Of a stretch of DNA of 36,188 bases, positions 1-8,313 are shown one piece after another. Numbering within the stretch: position 1 is the stretch's first letter; each line of letters starts with the position of its first letter. Origin of the DNA: a virus. Under the pieces are notes generated by a model. The model had not been told where the DNA came from. It ran no database searches and saw nothing but the letters and a program-made list of their open reading frames with translations. Location of the stretch: positions 1-36,188 of IMG/VR virus record IMGVR_UViG_3300035187_002215. One strand, 5' to 3'. A program made the position numbers and the translations under genes.

Positions 1-534
1 AGGATCGTAGGTTGCAAGTGTTCCTGCGGTGGCAACTTTAACTGGAGTGATCTTGCAACCAGACTTAACACAAGCTGCTGGTTTGAGCTTGAAGTTTTGC
101 TTTGGTGCTCCGGTTTCTGGGGCGGTGATAGATCGGTCGAAGTTACGGAACTTTCCTTTGAAACCGACGTTGCCGACTTCGGTCAAGTACCCGGTCAGAG
201 CCAAGAAGTTTCTTGCGTATGCTCCTGGGCGGGCTGAGTTGACGTAGATGTATCCTTCGTAAGCTGGATCAACTACTTGCTCCCCAGAGATTTCCAAGTC
301 ACTCTTGGATTCGCTGTATTGCTTGTAAAACATGTCTGGGTCACGAACCGACAATTCTTCTTCGTCGTCGGTGTCGTTGATTGACAAATCTCCTGTGATT
401 CCCTTGTGGTAAACCCACACTGGAGTGGTACAAGATGAACCACCTGCGGTCGAAGGATCATCAGCAGTATCGTAGTACAACGATACTTCTGAGCCTTTCT
501 TGTCGCAATTTGTAAGATCGGTAAGTCCTGGCAT
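1..534 (-). CDS. Partial CDS, probable major tail (tail tube) protein
   Basis: Open reading frame of 178 codons that starts at an ATG at 534 and runs off the left window edge without a stop, so the C-terminus is missing. It begins MPGLTDLTNCDKKGS and contains a beta-rich stretch with NVGFKGKFRNFDRS near the end of the visible part. I recognise no diagnostic motif. The tail-tube call is inferred from position: it follows capsid, decoration, connector and tail-completion-type genes in the order usual for siphovirus structural modules. It could instead be another tail or capsid-surface protein. It is separated from the upstream gene by 17 bases. Confidence 0.6.
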   Translation of the reverse strand, partial: MPGLTDLTNCDKKGSEVSLYYDTADDPSTAGGSSCTTPVWVYHKGITGDLSINDTDDEEELSVRDPDMFYKQYSESKSDLEISGEQVVDPAYEGYIYVNSARPGAYARNFLALTGYLTEVGNVGFKGKFRNFDRSITAPETGAPKQNFKLKPAACVKSGCKITPVKVATAGTLATYDP

Positions 535-551
535 AAGGAATTGTCCTTGTG

Positions 552-986
552 TTAGAAGTTGAACTGTCGAGCCAATCCTACCTTGAACTCTTTAGCGATT
601 GCACCACGAGCAGTTAGTTGCTTGAGGGTGTGCCCCATGTAAGATCGTTCAGGATAGGAGTAGTATGTAAACTGGCTGAAAAATGTTCCACCAAACTCGT
701 GAATGTGTGGAACAGGTTGATTGAAAAAGTCGCTACTTGGAAACTTAACAGGCCCGATGATTGCGGCATCACCGTAAACAACAAACTCGATGATCCGTAA
801 TCCACCACGAGTCTTGGCAAACGGCGGATTTCCTGGGGAGGAGGTTTGTTTGCTGATCTTGAGTGTTCGGATGGATGCACCACGAATGAGTGCTGCTGTT
901 CTAAACAAACCTTGTTTCTTACCTCGATCAACACGAGTGTTGAACTTTTGTAGGTAGAACAGTGATCGAGCAACAAACTTAAACAT
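552..986 (-). CDS. Putative tail-completion / HK97 gp10-like protein
   Basis: 144 residues from ATG 986 (MFKFVARSLF). A longer in-frame extension to 1073 lies inside the previous gene and is rejected: the stop of that gene (988-990) ends one base before this ATG, a normal coupled junction. The basic N-terminal helix followed by SSPGNPPFAKTRGGLRIIEFVV resembles HK97 gp10/neck-type proteins, where a small basic protein carries a Pro-Pro turn before a beta sheet. The match is by general appearance and gene order only. One copy of the CCTGGGG motif (832-838) lies in the coding sequence and encodes part of SSPGN. Confidence 0.65.
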   Translation of the reverse strand: MFKFVARSLFYLQKFNTRVDRGKKQGLFRTAALIRGASIRTLKISKQTSSPGNPPFAKTRGGLRIIEFVVYGDAAIIGPVKFPSSDFFNQPVPHIHEFGGTFFSQFTYYSYPERSYMGHTLKQLTARGAIAKEFKVGLARQFNF

Positions 987-987
987 G

Positions 988-1455
988 CTAGCAGACCTGT
1001 GTTGCGAAAGTAAACTCGGTCGATGACAAGAAGGTTCTTTGATTGAGTTCGATCTCAACTGGTGGTTGAGCATCGACGTTACTAAGGTTGTAAGGTTCCC
1101 ACTCCTTACGACAAATAGCTAAGTCGATTCGTTCTCGAAGGTCTAATACTTTTCTGACTTCTTGCCAGTCTGTTACGTCGTTCTTGCTAAACGAAGTAAA
1201 TGGAACTAAGAGAGTTACAGAGATTAGTGGTTGAGAAGCTATCGAAACTTTTCTATGCCGACCAGTCGAAGAATCCATTGAGATTCCAGTAAACAACGGC
1301 ATCACGTACAACTTGTTTCCAGACGACTGACGAACCTTTTCAGGATCGAGTGCTGTTTCTGCTGTAACGTAAGTACCGAGCTTATAGTCACCCCACGTTG
1401 TTCCTGGGAGGGAGTTGAGGTAGGATGCTATTGATTCGGCTAGTTCGGCTAACAT
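988..1455 (-). CDS. Putative tail terminator / minor connector protein
   Basis: 155 residues, starting MLAELAESIASYLNSLPG and ending ATQVC. The start codon overlaps the stop of the preceding gene (stop at 1449-1451, ATG at 1455-1453), so translation is probably coupled. A short N-terminal helix, a beta-rich middle (LYVMPLFTG, SVTLLVPF) and a length near 150 residues fit the tail-terminator family (lambda gpU/HK97 gp10-neighbour type), as does its place between connector and tail-tube genes. No residue-level signature was found, so the functional assignment is positional. Confidence 0.6.
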   Translation of the reverse strand: MLAELAESIASYLNSLPGTTWGDYKLGTYVTAETALDPEKVRQSSGNKLYVMPLFTGISMDSSTGRHRKVSIASQPLISVTLLVPFTSFSKNDVTDWQEVRKVLDLRERIDLAICRKEWEPYNLSNVDAQPPVEIELNQRTFLSSTEFTFATQVC

Positions 1456-1811
1456 GAAGAACCTTTCTCGTTCATCACTAATACTGTGCGACGGTGTTCA
1501 CCATCGTTGTAGAAGTAAGAACCTTTTGCATCGAGGACGAGTTCATAAGTCACGTTGGTAGCGGGGTTGATAACTTGTAGTCCTCGAACCGGAATAATTT
1601 CGTACTTGGCAAGCTCCTGGGTGGGAACCATAATATGGAATCTAGGAGCTTGCACTTTAACTGCTGCGGAATCAAATAAGTGCTTGCACTCGGAGATAGT
1701 ACCCATTATTCGAAACTGGGGCTGGCCAGGATAACCAATGAGCAACTCAACATCAGTGAATTGTTCTGCTTGTTTATACAAGAAATCCAGCCCCCAGGAA
1801 AGAATATTCAT
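1449..1811 (-). CDS. Putative head-closure / connector protein
   Basis: 120 residues from ATG 1811 (MNILSWGLDFLYKQAEQFTDVELLIGY). A longer ORF extends to 1937 inside the previous gene, but GGAG lies 7 bases before 1811 and the preceding gene ends at 1831, so 1811 is chosen. The protein is a compact predicted alpha/beta domain ending in a short Cys-terminal tail. Size and position immediately after the decoration gene suit a head-closure or adaptor protein. Unusually, a reverse-orientation copy of the polar motif (CCCCCAGGAA on the plus strand near 1793) lies here, one of only four in that orientation. Confidence 0.6.
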   Translation of the reverse strand: MNILSWGLDFLYKQAEQFTDVELLIGYPGQPQFRIMGTISECKHLFDSAAVKVQAPRFHIMVPTQELAKYEIIPVRGLQVINPATNVTYELVLDAKGSYFYNDGEHRRTVLVMNEKGSSC

Positions 1812-1830
1812 AACTATCTCCAAGACGCAC

Positions 1831-2337
1831 TTAGTTGAAGGTTGTAACCGTTCCGATTGCTGGGGAAGGTTCTGCACTATGCAGCACTCGAACCGATGTT
1901 GCACCAGATGGAGCAGCAATTGCTTTGTTGGAACCATTCAAGGTAACTGCACCACCTGGGATGACCGCAGTACCGAGAATGAAACCATTGGTTGGAGCAG
2001 TACGAACAGCACCACCAACAGCACTTGTTGCAACAGAAGCAACGTCGTAACTCCACCATACGGTGTCGTTTTGGAGGATGTCAGCAGCAAGAGTACCACC
2101 GATTCTGGCTTCAACAAGCCAGTCCATAACCAGTGTACCTTGTGTTCCTGGGAGGATGACTGACTGAGCAATCCCAACTCGACCACCGAACAAGACTGGT
2201 TCACCTTGAAGAATGGTGCTGCCAGTGGTGTTGTAGTAGTTGACGGAGATTGCTCCACCTTGTTTCTTTACGCAAGGTGCATCGTACCTTTCCAGCATCA
2301 CTGGATCGGCAACTCGGTTTGGAGTCGAAATAGGCAT
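1831..2337 (-). CDS. DUF2190-like capsid decoration protein
   Basis: 168 residues, MPISTPNRVADPVMLERYD at the start. The order of a hydrophilic N-terminus, ILQGEPVLFGGRVGIAQSVI, an Ala/Gly-rich middle (TLAADILQNDTVWWSY) and GGAVRTAPTNGFILGTAVI resembles DUF2190-type small head proteins, which form trimers or decorate HK97-fold capsids. The family call rests on pattern recognition of the G-x-P-V-x-x-G-G-x-V-G-I-A stretch. It sits directly downstream of the capsid gene but is separated from it by the structured element at 2371-2482, which may allow separate control of a highly expressed protein. Confidence 0.6.
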   Translation of the reverse strand: MPISTPNRVADPVMLERYDAPCVKKQGGAISVNYYNTTGSTILQGEPVLFGGRVGIAQSVILPGTQGTLVMDWLVEARIGGTLAADILQNDTVWWSYDVASVATSAVGGAVRTAPTNGFILGTAVIPGGAVTLNGSNKAIAAPSGATSVRVLHSAEPSPAIGTVTTFN

Positions 2338-2370
2338 AACTGTGTTTCCTTGTGGAAGTTGTTCATGAAA

Positions 2371-2482
2371 AGCTCACGGACTAAGGTCTAGGTTGGAGAG
2401 TATTTTATTATCCCAAGTTGCTAAGGAGGAAACAACTTGGTCTGCTCTGTTAAACTCTCCTAGACTGCTTTGTCCGTGAGCT
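2371..2482 (-). ncRNA. 112-nt multi-stem inverted-repeat element between capsid and decoration genes
   Basis: Three nested inverted repeats are visible. The outer one is 11 bp and perfect (AGCTCACGGAC at 2371-2381 with its complement at 2472-2482). The middle one pairs GTCTA (2386-2390) with TAGAC (2461-2465) and GGAGAG (2395-2400) with CTCTCC (2455-2460). The inner one is 8 bp (CCAAGTTG 2413-2420 with CAACTTGG 2433-2440). No U-tract follows on the minus strand, so it is not a classic intrinsic terminator. It fills most of the 212-base gap between the capsid and DUF2190-like genes. A role in mRNA processing, stability or differential expression is inference; it could also act as DNA. Confidence 0.7.
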
Positions 2483-2549
2483 GAATGTTGGTTCGGCTTA
2501 CAGAGCTAAGCTGATAGGTGTCAGCGATGATGTCAAGCAACAGCTAGTC

Positions 2550-4694
2550 TTAGCCGTTAGCTCGGAGAACAGCTTCTCGTTCTCGTTCGTTGATTTCGAT
2601 GTCCCAGAAACCACGAGTACCGACACCCAGCATGTTGGCTGGAAGATCGACAGCTTCGATGGTTGGTCGTCGTTGACCTCGCAAGTAGGTGATGCTGTAT
2701 GGGCTGAATCGTTGCGACTTCGGCCACAGCAACCAGGTGTTCTCACTGACGAAGGTTCCAGTTCCCAACAAGCTGCTGTTGCTCATCTGGGGGAACGTGA
2801 TCTGGTCGAGCTTACCAAACCAGTAGTTTGCTTCACCAGTCTTGGATGGACTTGCTGCACCAGTTTCCTGGACGATTCGGGATTGCCTGAGCAATTCGAA
2901 AGCAGTTTCTTCCCCAGTGATCGAGGTAATGAGAACCCAACGATCGTTGATGAGGTTGACAAAGTTCTTGCCACGATTTTCGTTGTACTGACGTACAGCG
3001 TTGTAAGCCGTTGAAAGGTTTGCTCGGTTAAGTGCCAAGCTTTGTCGGCTGTTATCAGCATCGACCCAGAACGAGTTAGCTGCTGCTGCTTTGACAAGCA
3101 TCAACTTGCCGAGCTTCATATCTGGAACGATCAATGCACCTTCGACCATCGCATCGAGCATGTCAGCAATCACACCCATATCGTCGTTGATGATGTCCTC
3201 ACGATTGAACACAACCAACTGAGCCGAAGTCGAGAGCTTGGATCGATATTCGGTTTCCTTGCCGAACTCGGTTTCTTCGATTTTACCGTCGTTCTTCATT
3301 TCATCCCAAATCTTACCGCCACCTGGACGGATTCTCTGGGTGATCCGGAAGTCCTTGTTGGATTCTTCCTTGAGGTATTGAACTGCAAACGGGGTGTTGA
3401 TTGCCCATCGTTCTTCCAACATCATGCTCGTAACCTTCTTGAGAAGGTTTGGCATATCGATCATGGAGAATCCACTGTTGTTGATTCCCAAGAACGATTG
3501 TTGGGTTGAGGTCTTGATGGTGCTGCACAAAATGTCAACGTCACTGAAACCAGTGAATCGTCGTTGACGTTCGGTGCTGTTGGCCAAGTTGACCAAGGTT
3601 TCAACAAAGCTCCAACGAGATCCGATCATGCAGTTGTCAAGAACTTTCTTGTCGACGTGCTTGGAAATCGTTTCTGGGGAGATATTGCAAGATAATGCGA
3701 ACTGTGCAACGATTTCGTCACTTGCCGACGATCGTTGTTGTGGTGTGAGGTTTGGAACTTGTGGAAGTCCGTTCTCAAAGAGTTTCAGCTTGATGCTGTT
3801 TTCGATAGCGGTGAGATCCGTACCAGCAGCATATTGAGTCTCGATGGACTCTGCATGGTCAGGATACGAATTCATCAGTCGAGCCATACGAGCAAATTCT
3901 GCACGACCTACAACAGGGGCTGCAGGAGCAGGTGGAACAACAGGAGTCGTAGGAGCTGCGTTCTGTAGAGGAGCCGCAGGGGGAGCTGGTGGAACAGCAG
4001 GAGCTGCTGGGGCTGCTGGTGGTACAGCAGGAGGAGCAGGAGGAACATCAGGAGTGGAGTTTTTCAAAAGCATTTGTGCTTCCTTATTCAAGAGACCGAA
4101 GTTTGTGTCCGAATCACGACCAGACATCGTGATTGTCATTTCTTTGAGGATGGAACGTTCAGCAACGTACATTGGCCCCGTTACTTCACGATTGTTGATA
4201 GTACGTTTAACTCCGTGTTTCAGGAACATAATATCTTCTTTGTTAGTGATTCGAAGCCCCATACTGGCTTCGAAAGGAAAACCGTTTGCCAAGGCTTCTG
4301 TCACAGTGTCTCTGGCTGTGGATGGGTAAGAACCCACACCTTCACCACTGACACTTGAATTTGTCTTGACTATCGAGGTCGAGTGACCAATTGGTTCCCA
4401 ATGTTCAAACAAGAGTGGGATGGAGTTTTTGTGTTCCATACCACTAATGTTGTAAATCATCGGATATTCGTAACCGTAGTCTCGGAGACTAACGGGTTGT
4501 CCAGAGTAACCAGCAAACGAGAACTTGACTAGCCCGTTCTCGTCTTTTCCTGGGGAGGAGGCTGGTGTAGCTAGATTGAAGATTGCTTCACCTTCAACTG
4601 GCTTGTAGGAGACTGGAGCAGGAGTGGGTGTACTATTGTGGATAGTACGGTCTCTTGCAGACTTGATAGCTTCGAGTCGTTTACTGAGTTTCAT
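2550..4694 (-). CDS. Fused prohead protease and major capsid protein
   Basis: 714 residues. Residues about 50-200 look like an HK97/Mu-type prohead serine protease: LLFEHWEPIGHS supplies the expected His (H98), EASMGLRI the expected Ser (S144), and ILKEMTITMSGRDSDT matches the usual closing strand. Residues about 215-262 are a Pro/Ala-rich linker. Residues about 300-714 contain a capsid-like region with long helices and RRPTIEAVDLPANMLGVGTRGFWDIEINERE. The start codon lies inside the portal gene with GAGGA 6 bases upstream, giving a 14-base overlap. In most HK97-like phages protease and capsid are separate genes; fusions are known but less common. The scaffold role may be played by the region after the linker. 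Confidence 0.8.
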   Translation of the reverse strand: MKLSKRLEAIKSARDRTIHNSTPTPAPVSYKPVEGEAIFNLATPASSPGKDENGLVKFSFAGYSGQPVSLRDYGYEYPMIYNISGMEHKNSIPLLFEHWEPIGHSTSIVKTNSSVSGEGVGSYPSTARDTVTEALANGFPFEASMGLRITNKEDIMFLKHGVKRTINNREVTGPMYVAERSILKEMTITMSGRDSDTNFGLLNKEAQMLLKNSTPDVPPAPPAVPPAAPAAPAVPPAPPAAPLQNAAPTTPVVPPAPAAPVVGRAEFARMARLMNSYPDHAESIETQYAAGTDLTAIENSIKLKLFENGLPQVPNLTPQQRSSASDEIVAQFALSCNISPETISKHVDKKVLDNCMIGSRWSFVETLVNLANSTERQRRFTGFSDVDILCSTIKTSTQQSFLGINNSGFSMIDMPNLLKKVTSMMLEERWAINTPFAVQYLKEESNKDFRITQRIRPGGGKIWDEMKNDGKIEETEFGKETEYRSKLSTSAQLVVFNREDIINDDMGVIADMLDAMVEGALIVPDMKLGKLMLVKAAAANSFWVDADNSRQSLALNRANLSTAYNAVRQYNENRGKNFVNLINDRWVLITSITGEETAFELLRQSRIVQETGAASPSKTGEANYWFGKLDQITFPQMSNSSLLGTGTFVSENTWLLWPKSQRFSPYSITYLRGQRRPTIEAVDLPANMLGVGTRGFWDIEINEREREAVLRANG

Positions 4695-6102
4695 CAGAGT
4701 CCTCTTGTGGGTCTACCGATTCAGTATCATCTTCTGGATCTTCTGGATCGGACAAAATAGTGGCGGCTGACGAGACTCGACCAGCTAAAAGTATTTCGCA
4801 CATATCTTCGTATGTAATACCAAGCAAGTCTGCTTCTCGCTGAATCTCTCGCCGTGGGTTACGTCCACGTTCTGTGTAAATCCTTACGAGAGTCGTAGCA
4901 CCAGTTTGAAGGTCAGTCGCAATGCTGTTACTGATCTTCTGGGGGTCGGGGTGGGAGAACACTTGAGAATAACTTAACGAGTAATTAAGTCCTTCTTCCT
5001 TGACAAATCGAATTGTTCGAGCAGTAAAGTAGTCAGGAACTAATGCTCCTGCTTCTGACCACAGACGAACCATTTTGTGGATCACTGGGGCAAAATCTTC
5101 TCGATCAATGTTGATTGTGTTTTTCCACGGCCCAAAGTCTACTTGGCTACTAGCCATGTTGTACTTACGGCTGTTACCTGTTGCCAGGTTGACAGGCATG
5201 TTAATACAACGAGCAGCAGCTCCCACCATAGCATCGAGTGCTTCTGCATCTTCTGCTGTGGTTCCTGAATAGGATAACCCTTCCAAGGTTGTTCCTGGGG
5301 GAAGGGTTGGTATCATACCAGGTTCGTACTCGAACTTTCCTTCTGGCATACCTACTGACTCTGCTGCTTCTTTACCCCACACTGTAGGGTCGAGCTTGAG
5401 AGCCATAGGGATTGCTGAACGAAACTCAGCACTACGGATGACAGCATCCAAGTATCTTTTGACTGACGGGAAAATGCATAGGGCCGGAGCACACTCTACA
5501 ATCCCACAGATTTGATCTTCGTACTTGTTCTTCCACCAAAGAATAATGTCTTTAGTGTTGAAGAACTCACCAGTGTCAAGATGGATTTCAACTGGTTCCC
5601 AGTTGAGATTGTACTTAATACCGTCCCACCATCTTGATTCTGCTCCTTCTCCTGGGGGATTTAGGAGCTTCTCAGCAGTAACTACTCGAAGTCCTAATCG
5701 AACTTCGTGGCTGGTATTTTCCATTTTGAATGGGATACCAATACCGATTCCGGTACGGGCTGCTGCTCTACGAAGGAGTCTAATTTGGCTTCCTAGTCCT
5801 GTTTCTTGACAGAACTTGTTCCACTGATCTTCGATGTTTGTGTTGACATCTGGGTCAGTAGCACCACCAATAATGACTGGGGCTGGGCCTACACAGTCAT
5901 TAGCTAGGGTGTTGAGGATACCGTGGTAGTGACTACCTTCTTCATCTTGTTCAATCGAAATGGTCATCAACTTACGTCTGACCCACGGGTGTTTGATGGC
6001 TCGCAAGAACCGTTCTCGTGGAATCTGGTTGTAAGGAACTGTTTCTCGATTGCGAAAGACTTGTGAGACATCAGCTAGAAATTGTTTCCAGCTACGAGTC
6101 AT
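4681..6102 (-). CDS. Portal protein (lambda gpB type)
   Basis: 473 residues. The sequence INMPVNLATGNSRKYNMASSQVDFGPWKNTI is the hallmark stretch of lambda-type portals (PF05136-like), and the N-terminal ILNTLANDCVGPAPVI block also fits. Portals form the dodecameric ring through which the terminase pumps DNA and to which the neck attaches. The C-terminus is acidic (EDPEDDTESVDPQEDSDETQ). GGGAG lies 7 bases upstream of ATG 6102. It precedes and overlaps the protease-capsid gene, the usual order. Confidence 0.92.
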   Translation of the reverse strand: MTRSWKQFLADVSQVFRNRETVPYNQIPRERFLRAIKHPWVRRKLMTISIEQDEEGSHYHGILNTLANDCVGPAPVIIGGATDPDVNTNIEDQWNKFCQETGLGSQIRLLRRAAARTGIGIGIPFKMENTSHEVRLGLRVVTAEKLLNPPGEGAESRWWDGIKYNLNWEPVEIHLDTGEFFNTKDIILWWKNKYEDQICGIVECAPALCIFPSVKRYLDAVIRSAEFRSAIPMALKLDPTVWGKEAAESVGMPEGKFEYEPGMIPTLPPGTTLEGLSYSGTTAEDAEALDAMVGAAARCINMPVNLATGNSRKYNMASSQVDFGPWKNTINIDREDFAPVIHKMVRLWSEAGALVPDYFTARTIRFVKEEGLNYSLSYSQVFSHPDPQKISNSIATDLQTGATTLVRIYTERGRNPRREIQREADLLGITYEDMCEILLAGRVSSAATILSDPEDPEDDTESVDPQEDSDETQ

Positions 6103-6322
6103 TACAACTCCCTTTTGTTAGTGAGTCACAAGCACAATTGTTTTTGGGAACCACACGAGTCCAACCGATGTTGTTAAGACTTGGTTTCTTAGCACCAATT
6201 CGGTTAGCGGCATCGATCAGTTCTCTTAACGAAAACTGTTCGACTTCTTCTTGTGGGGTCTTGACTCGTTTAGGGCCAATACCTGATTGGATCTCTTGGA
6301 TCTTTGATACAATATCGCTCAA
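6092..6322 (-). CDS. Small protein upstream of portal, unknown (gpW-like position)
   Basis: 76 residues, MSDIVSKIQEIQSGIGPKRVKTPQEEVEQFSLRELIDAANRIGAKK. It starts with TTG at 6322; GGGAG is 6 bases upstream and the stop of the preceding small gene overlaps the start (TTGA), both supporting this start. It ends inside the portal gene. Its size and place recall lambda gpW, a head-tail joining protein, but I see no sequence match and call it unknown. The C-terminus carries two Cys pairs close together (CACDSLTKGSC). Confidence 0.75.
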   Translation of the reverse strand: MSDIVSKIQEIQSGIGPKRVKTPQEEVEQFSLRELIDAANRIGAKKPSLNNIGWTRVVPKNNCACDSLTKGSCNDS

Positions 6323-6423
6323 GGTACTCTCCCTGAAAATATGGTGATTAGACTATCAATTAGTAATGCAAAAAATACAAAAAGAATTGCTAGTCCTTCT
6401 AAACCTCGTGAATCGTTATCCAT
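6319..6423 (-). CDS. Small single-pass membrane protein
   Basis: 34 residues from ATG 6423 (MDNDSRGLEGLAILFVFFALLIDSLITIFSGRVP). The only long feature is a hydrophobic helix of about 20 residues. The longer ORF reaching 6540 lies inside the upstream gene and is rejected because that gene stops at 6431 and this ATG follows 8 bases later. It overlaps the next gene by TTGA. Function unknown; short membrane proteins of this kind in phages may be holin-like, but nothing specific supports that. Confidence 0.6.
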   Translation of the reverse strand: MDNDSRGLEGLAILFVFFALLIDSLITIFSGRVP

Positions 6424-6430
6424 AATTCTT

Positions 6431-8311
6431 TTAGTTGTTGAATGCTGCATACTTCTGAATAGCTGGGCCATACAGAATGATACGTCCTGTTGCTGAGTCT
6501 CTGAGAGACCATTGCATACAGTTATCGGTTTGTGGTGCAATGCTGGGAATTGTTACAGACACAGCATTGGTTATTGATGTTAGTCCGGTTACGGCAGTCA
6601 AAGTTGTCTTGTCTGCACGTTCAATACAGAACGTCATTGGTTGACCATCAAAAACACCAGTTGCAAGTGTTATCAAATATGTTCGAGACTCGTTGTTGAA
6701 GAAAACTAAAGTGTTCTTTTCAAGCAATGTGTTGTCGAGGTTGATAAATGCTTCTGGGGTGACTGATGTTGCACCGCCACCGCCTCCACCACCTGCGGGT
6801 GCTAAGCTGAGAGCATTAGCTGTCCACTTGACTAGAGCTGTTCCGGATCCTACAAGCATTGTTGTTAGATCAGTTACCAATTGAGCTGTTGCTGTTGGTA
6901 TTCTAGTCAGTAAGGTCGAAAGGCTAGTGTTGGTATCGTTGAGTGTTTTGCCGACTGTTCCTGGGGTGGTGTAGGAAGTGTGTGTAGTAGCTAACAGATT
7001 AGCTGACAGTGTGTTGTAAACTGTAGTTTCCAATGACGTCGGGTGGATGGAGTTTGGTTGTGACTCTCGTAAGTCTGCACCGACATTGTGAGCACCAGTT
7101 ACATGTACTACTCGTTGATTGAAGTTTTGAGCAAGTAGAACTCCATCTAAATATCCTGCTCTAGCTTCTGATAATCGCTGAGTGAGTAGTGTTACATTGC
7201 CGGCCATAGTACCTGAGTCAATTTGTAACAGGGTTGGTTTGAGTGCCAAGTCTGAAACAATTTGAGCAAGGACTGTTGATTGGTCAAAGTCAACTACTGC
7301 TCCTGCCCAAATAGCGTATCTAGCTTCTGTGCTGGTTGTTCCACTACATTCAATTCGCAGGCTTTCCCTGGGGTGGGTGGATGCAACAGTATAGGTGAAT
7401 CGATATCGTCCAACACTTGGGTTGGTGACTGCCGACAAGTTTGTGGAACGGTTAGTACCCGTGGAATTCGTAGCTGTGACTGTCGGTGCTGCATCCAGAT
7501 TGACCAACTTACCTTCATCATCGTTGACAACAAGCGTAAACTCATAAACTGATGACCCGGTTTCTGGGGCTTCGAGGACTGCTGATCCGAACACGTTGCA
7601 TTTAGCTGACAGGTTGTTAATTCCTGTGATTGCTCCGAGGATTGAACTTGTACTGGTTGCGATACTAGCATCAAGGAAGTTGAGTCTTGCATCGGTTGTC
7701 AGTAATGGATTGGTTGGGATAGCGGAGATTGGTGCATTTAAGTTGTTCAATCGACTATCAGTTGTCAACAACGGATTTGTTGGAATTGACCCAATTGGAG
7801 CATTAAGGTTGTTGAGTCTGGTGTCTGTTGTCAGCAGAGGATTAGTTGGAATAGCATCAACACTTGTTTGTGTAGCTCTACTAGCAACAGTTGTTTCATT
7901 TGCAACATTGGCAGGGAAAGTAACAGCAGCAGAGGCATTAGCGGTTTGCCCTGCAATCTTAGTTACGTTTGCATCGGTGTTTCGATTCTCAATTGAGAAC
8001 GTCCGAAGGATCGTTCGAGTCAAGTCTTTTCCGTCTACTGTACCTGCTGTAAAAACAATGTCGTAATCCTTGCCGATCTCATAGACCGCATCGGAAGTGT
8101 CGATTACCAGTTCATGAAAGCCTGCTTTTGAATCGTAATCAACGGTTGGCTGAGTGATTCCGGTTGTAGTGATTTCAGTCGCAGAGTCTTTGTAGATTGC
8201 AACTGTTGGGTTGATTGATGGGGTTGTTGGTAAAAGTGCTTGGCTGAACGTGTTAAATTTTACACGAACAGTCTGCCCTTTTTTGAAATCTCCAAGATAT
8301 TTATCGGACAT
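6431..8311 (-). CDS. Large virion protein, baseplate/tail-fibre-like
   Basis: 626 residues. The N-terminal ~110 residues (GQTVRVKFNTFSQALL...ELVIDTSDAVYEIGKDYDIVF) look like a beta-sandwich attachment domain. Residues 154-219 are three near-identical 22-residue repeats (IPTNPLLTTDxRLNNLNAPI). A second beta domain covers about 235-345. A run of seven glycines precedes the C-terminal ~100-residue beta domain (EAFINLDNTLLEKNTLVFF). This repeat, linker and terminal-domain design is typical of phage receptor-binding or fibre proteins, but the role is inferred. AGGA lies shortly upstream of ATG 8311. The N-terminal half lacks the polar motif. Confidence 0.7.
   Translation of the reverse strand: MSDKYLGDFKKGQTVRVKFNTFSQALLPTTPSINPTVAIYKDSATEITTTGITQPTVDYDSKAGFHELVIDTSDAVYEIGKDYDIVFTAGTVDGKDLTRTILRTFSIENRNTDANVTKIAGQTANASAAVTFPANVANETTVASRATQTSVDAIPTNPLLTTDTRLNNLNAPIGSIPTNPLLTTDSRLNNLNAPISAIPTNPLLTTDARLNFLDASIATSTSSILGAITGINNLSAKCNVFGSAVLEAPETGSSVYEFTLVVNDDEGKLVNLDAAPTVTATNSTGTNRSTNLSAVTNPSVGRYRFTYTVASTHPRESLRIECSGTTSTEARYAIWAGAVVDFDQSTVLAQIVSDLALKPTLLQIDSGTMAGNVTLLTQRLSEARAGYLDGVLLAQNFNQRVVHVTGAHNVGADLRESQPNSIHPTSLETTVYNTLSANLLATTHTSYTTPGTVGKTLNDTNTSLSTLLTRIPTATAQLVTDLTTMLVGSGTALVKWTANALSLAPAGGGGGGGATSVTPEAFINLDNTLLEKNTLVFFNNESRTYLITLATGVFDGQPMTFCIERADKTTLTAVTGLTSITNAVSVTIPSIAPQTDNCMQWSLRDSATGRIILYGPAIQKYAAFNN
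7655..7852 (-). repeat. Three tandem 66-bp coding repeats
   Basis: Three in-frame 66-bp units encode the 22-residue repeat IPTNPLLTTDxRLNNLNAPI within the fibre-like protein. The codons differ between copies although the amino acids are almost identical, which suggests selection on the protein rather than a very recent duplication. Confidence 0.85.
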
Positions 8312-8313
8312 GG

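Noticed and set aside
3844-4329. Plus-strand ORF with Gly/Ala-rich collagen-like translation
   Set aside because: It is the antisense of the Pro/Ala linker in the protease-capsid fusion; no ribosome site and no similarity.
7655-7852. Short direct repeats considered as a CRISPR array
   Set aside because: The units are in-frame coding repeats without unique spacers and no cas genes are nearby.
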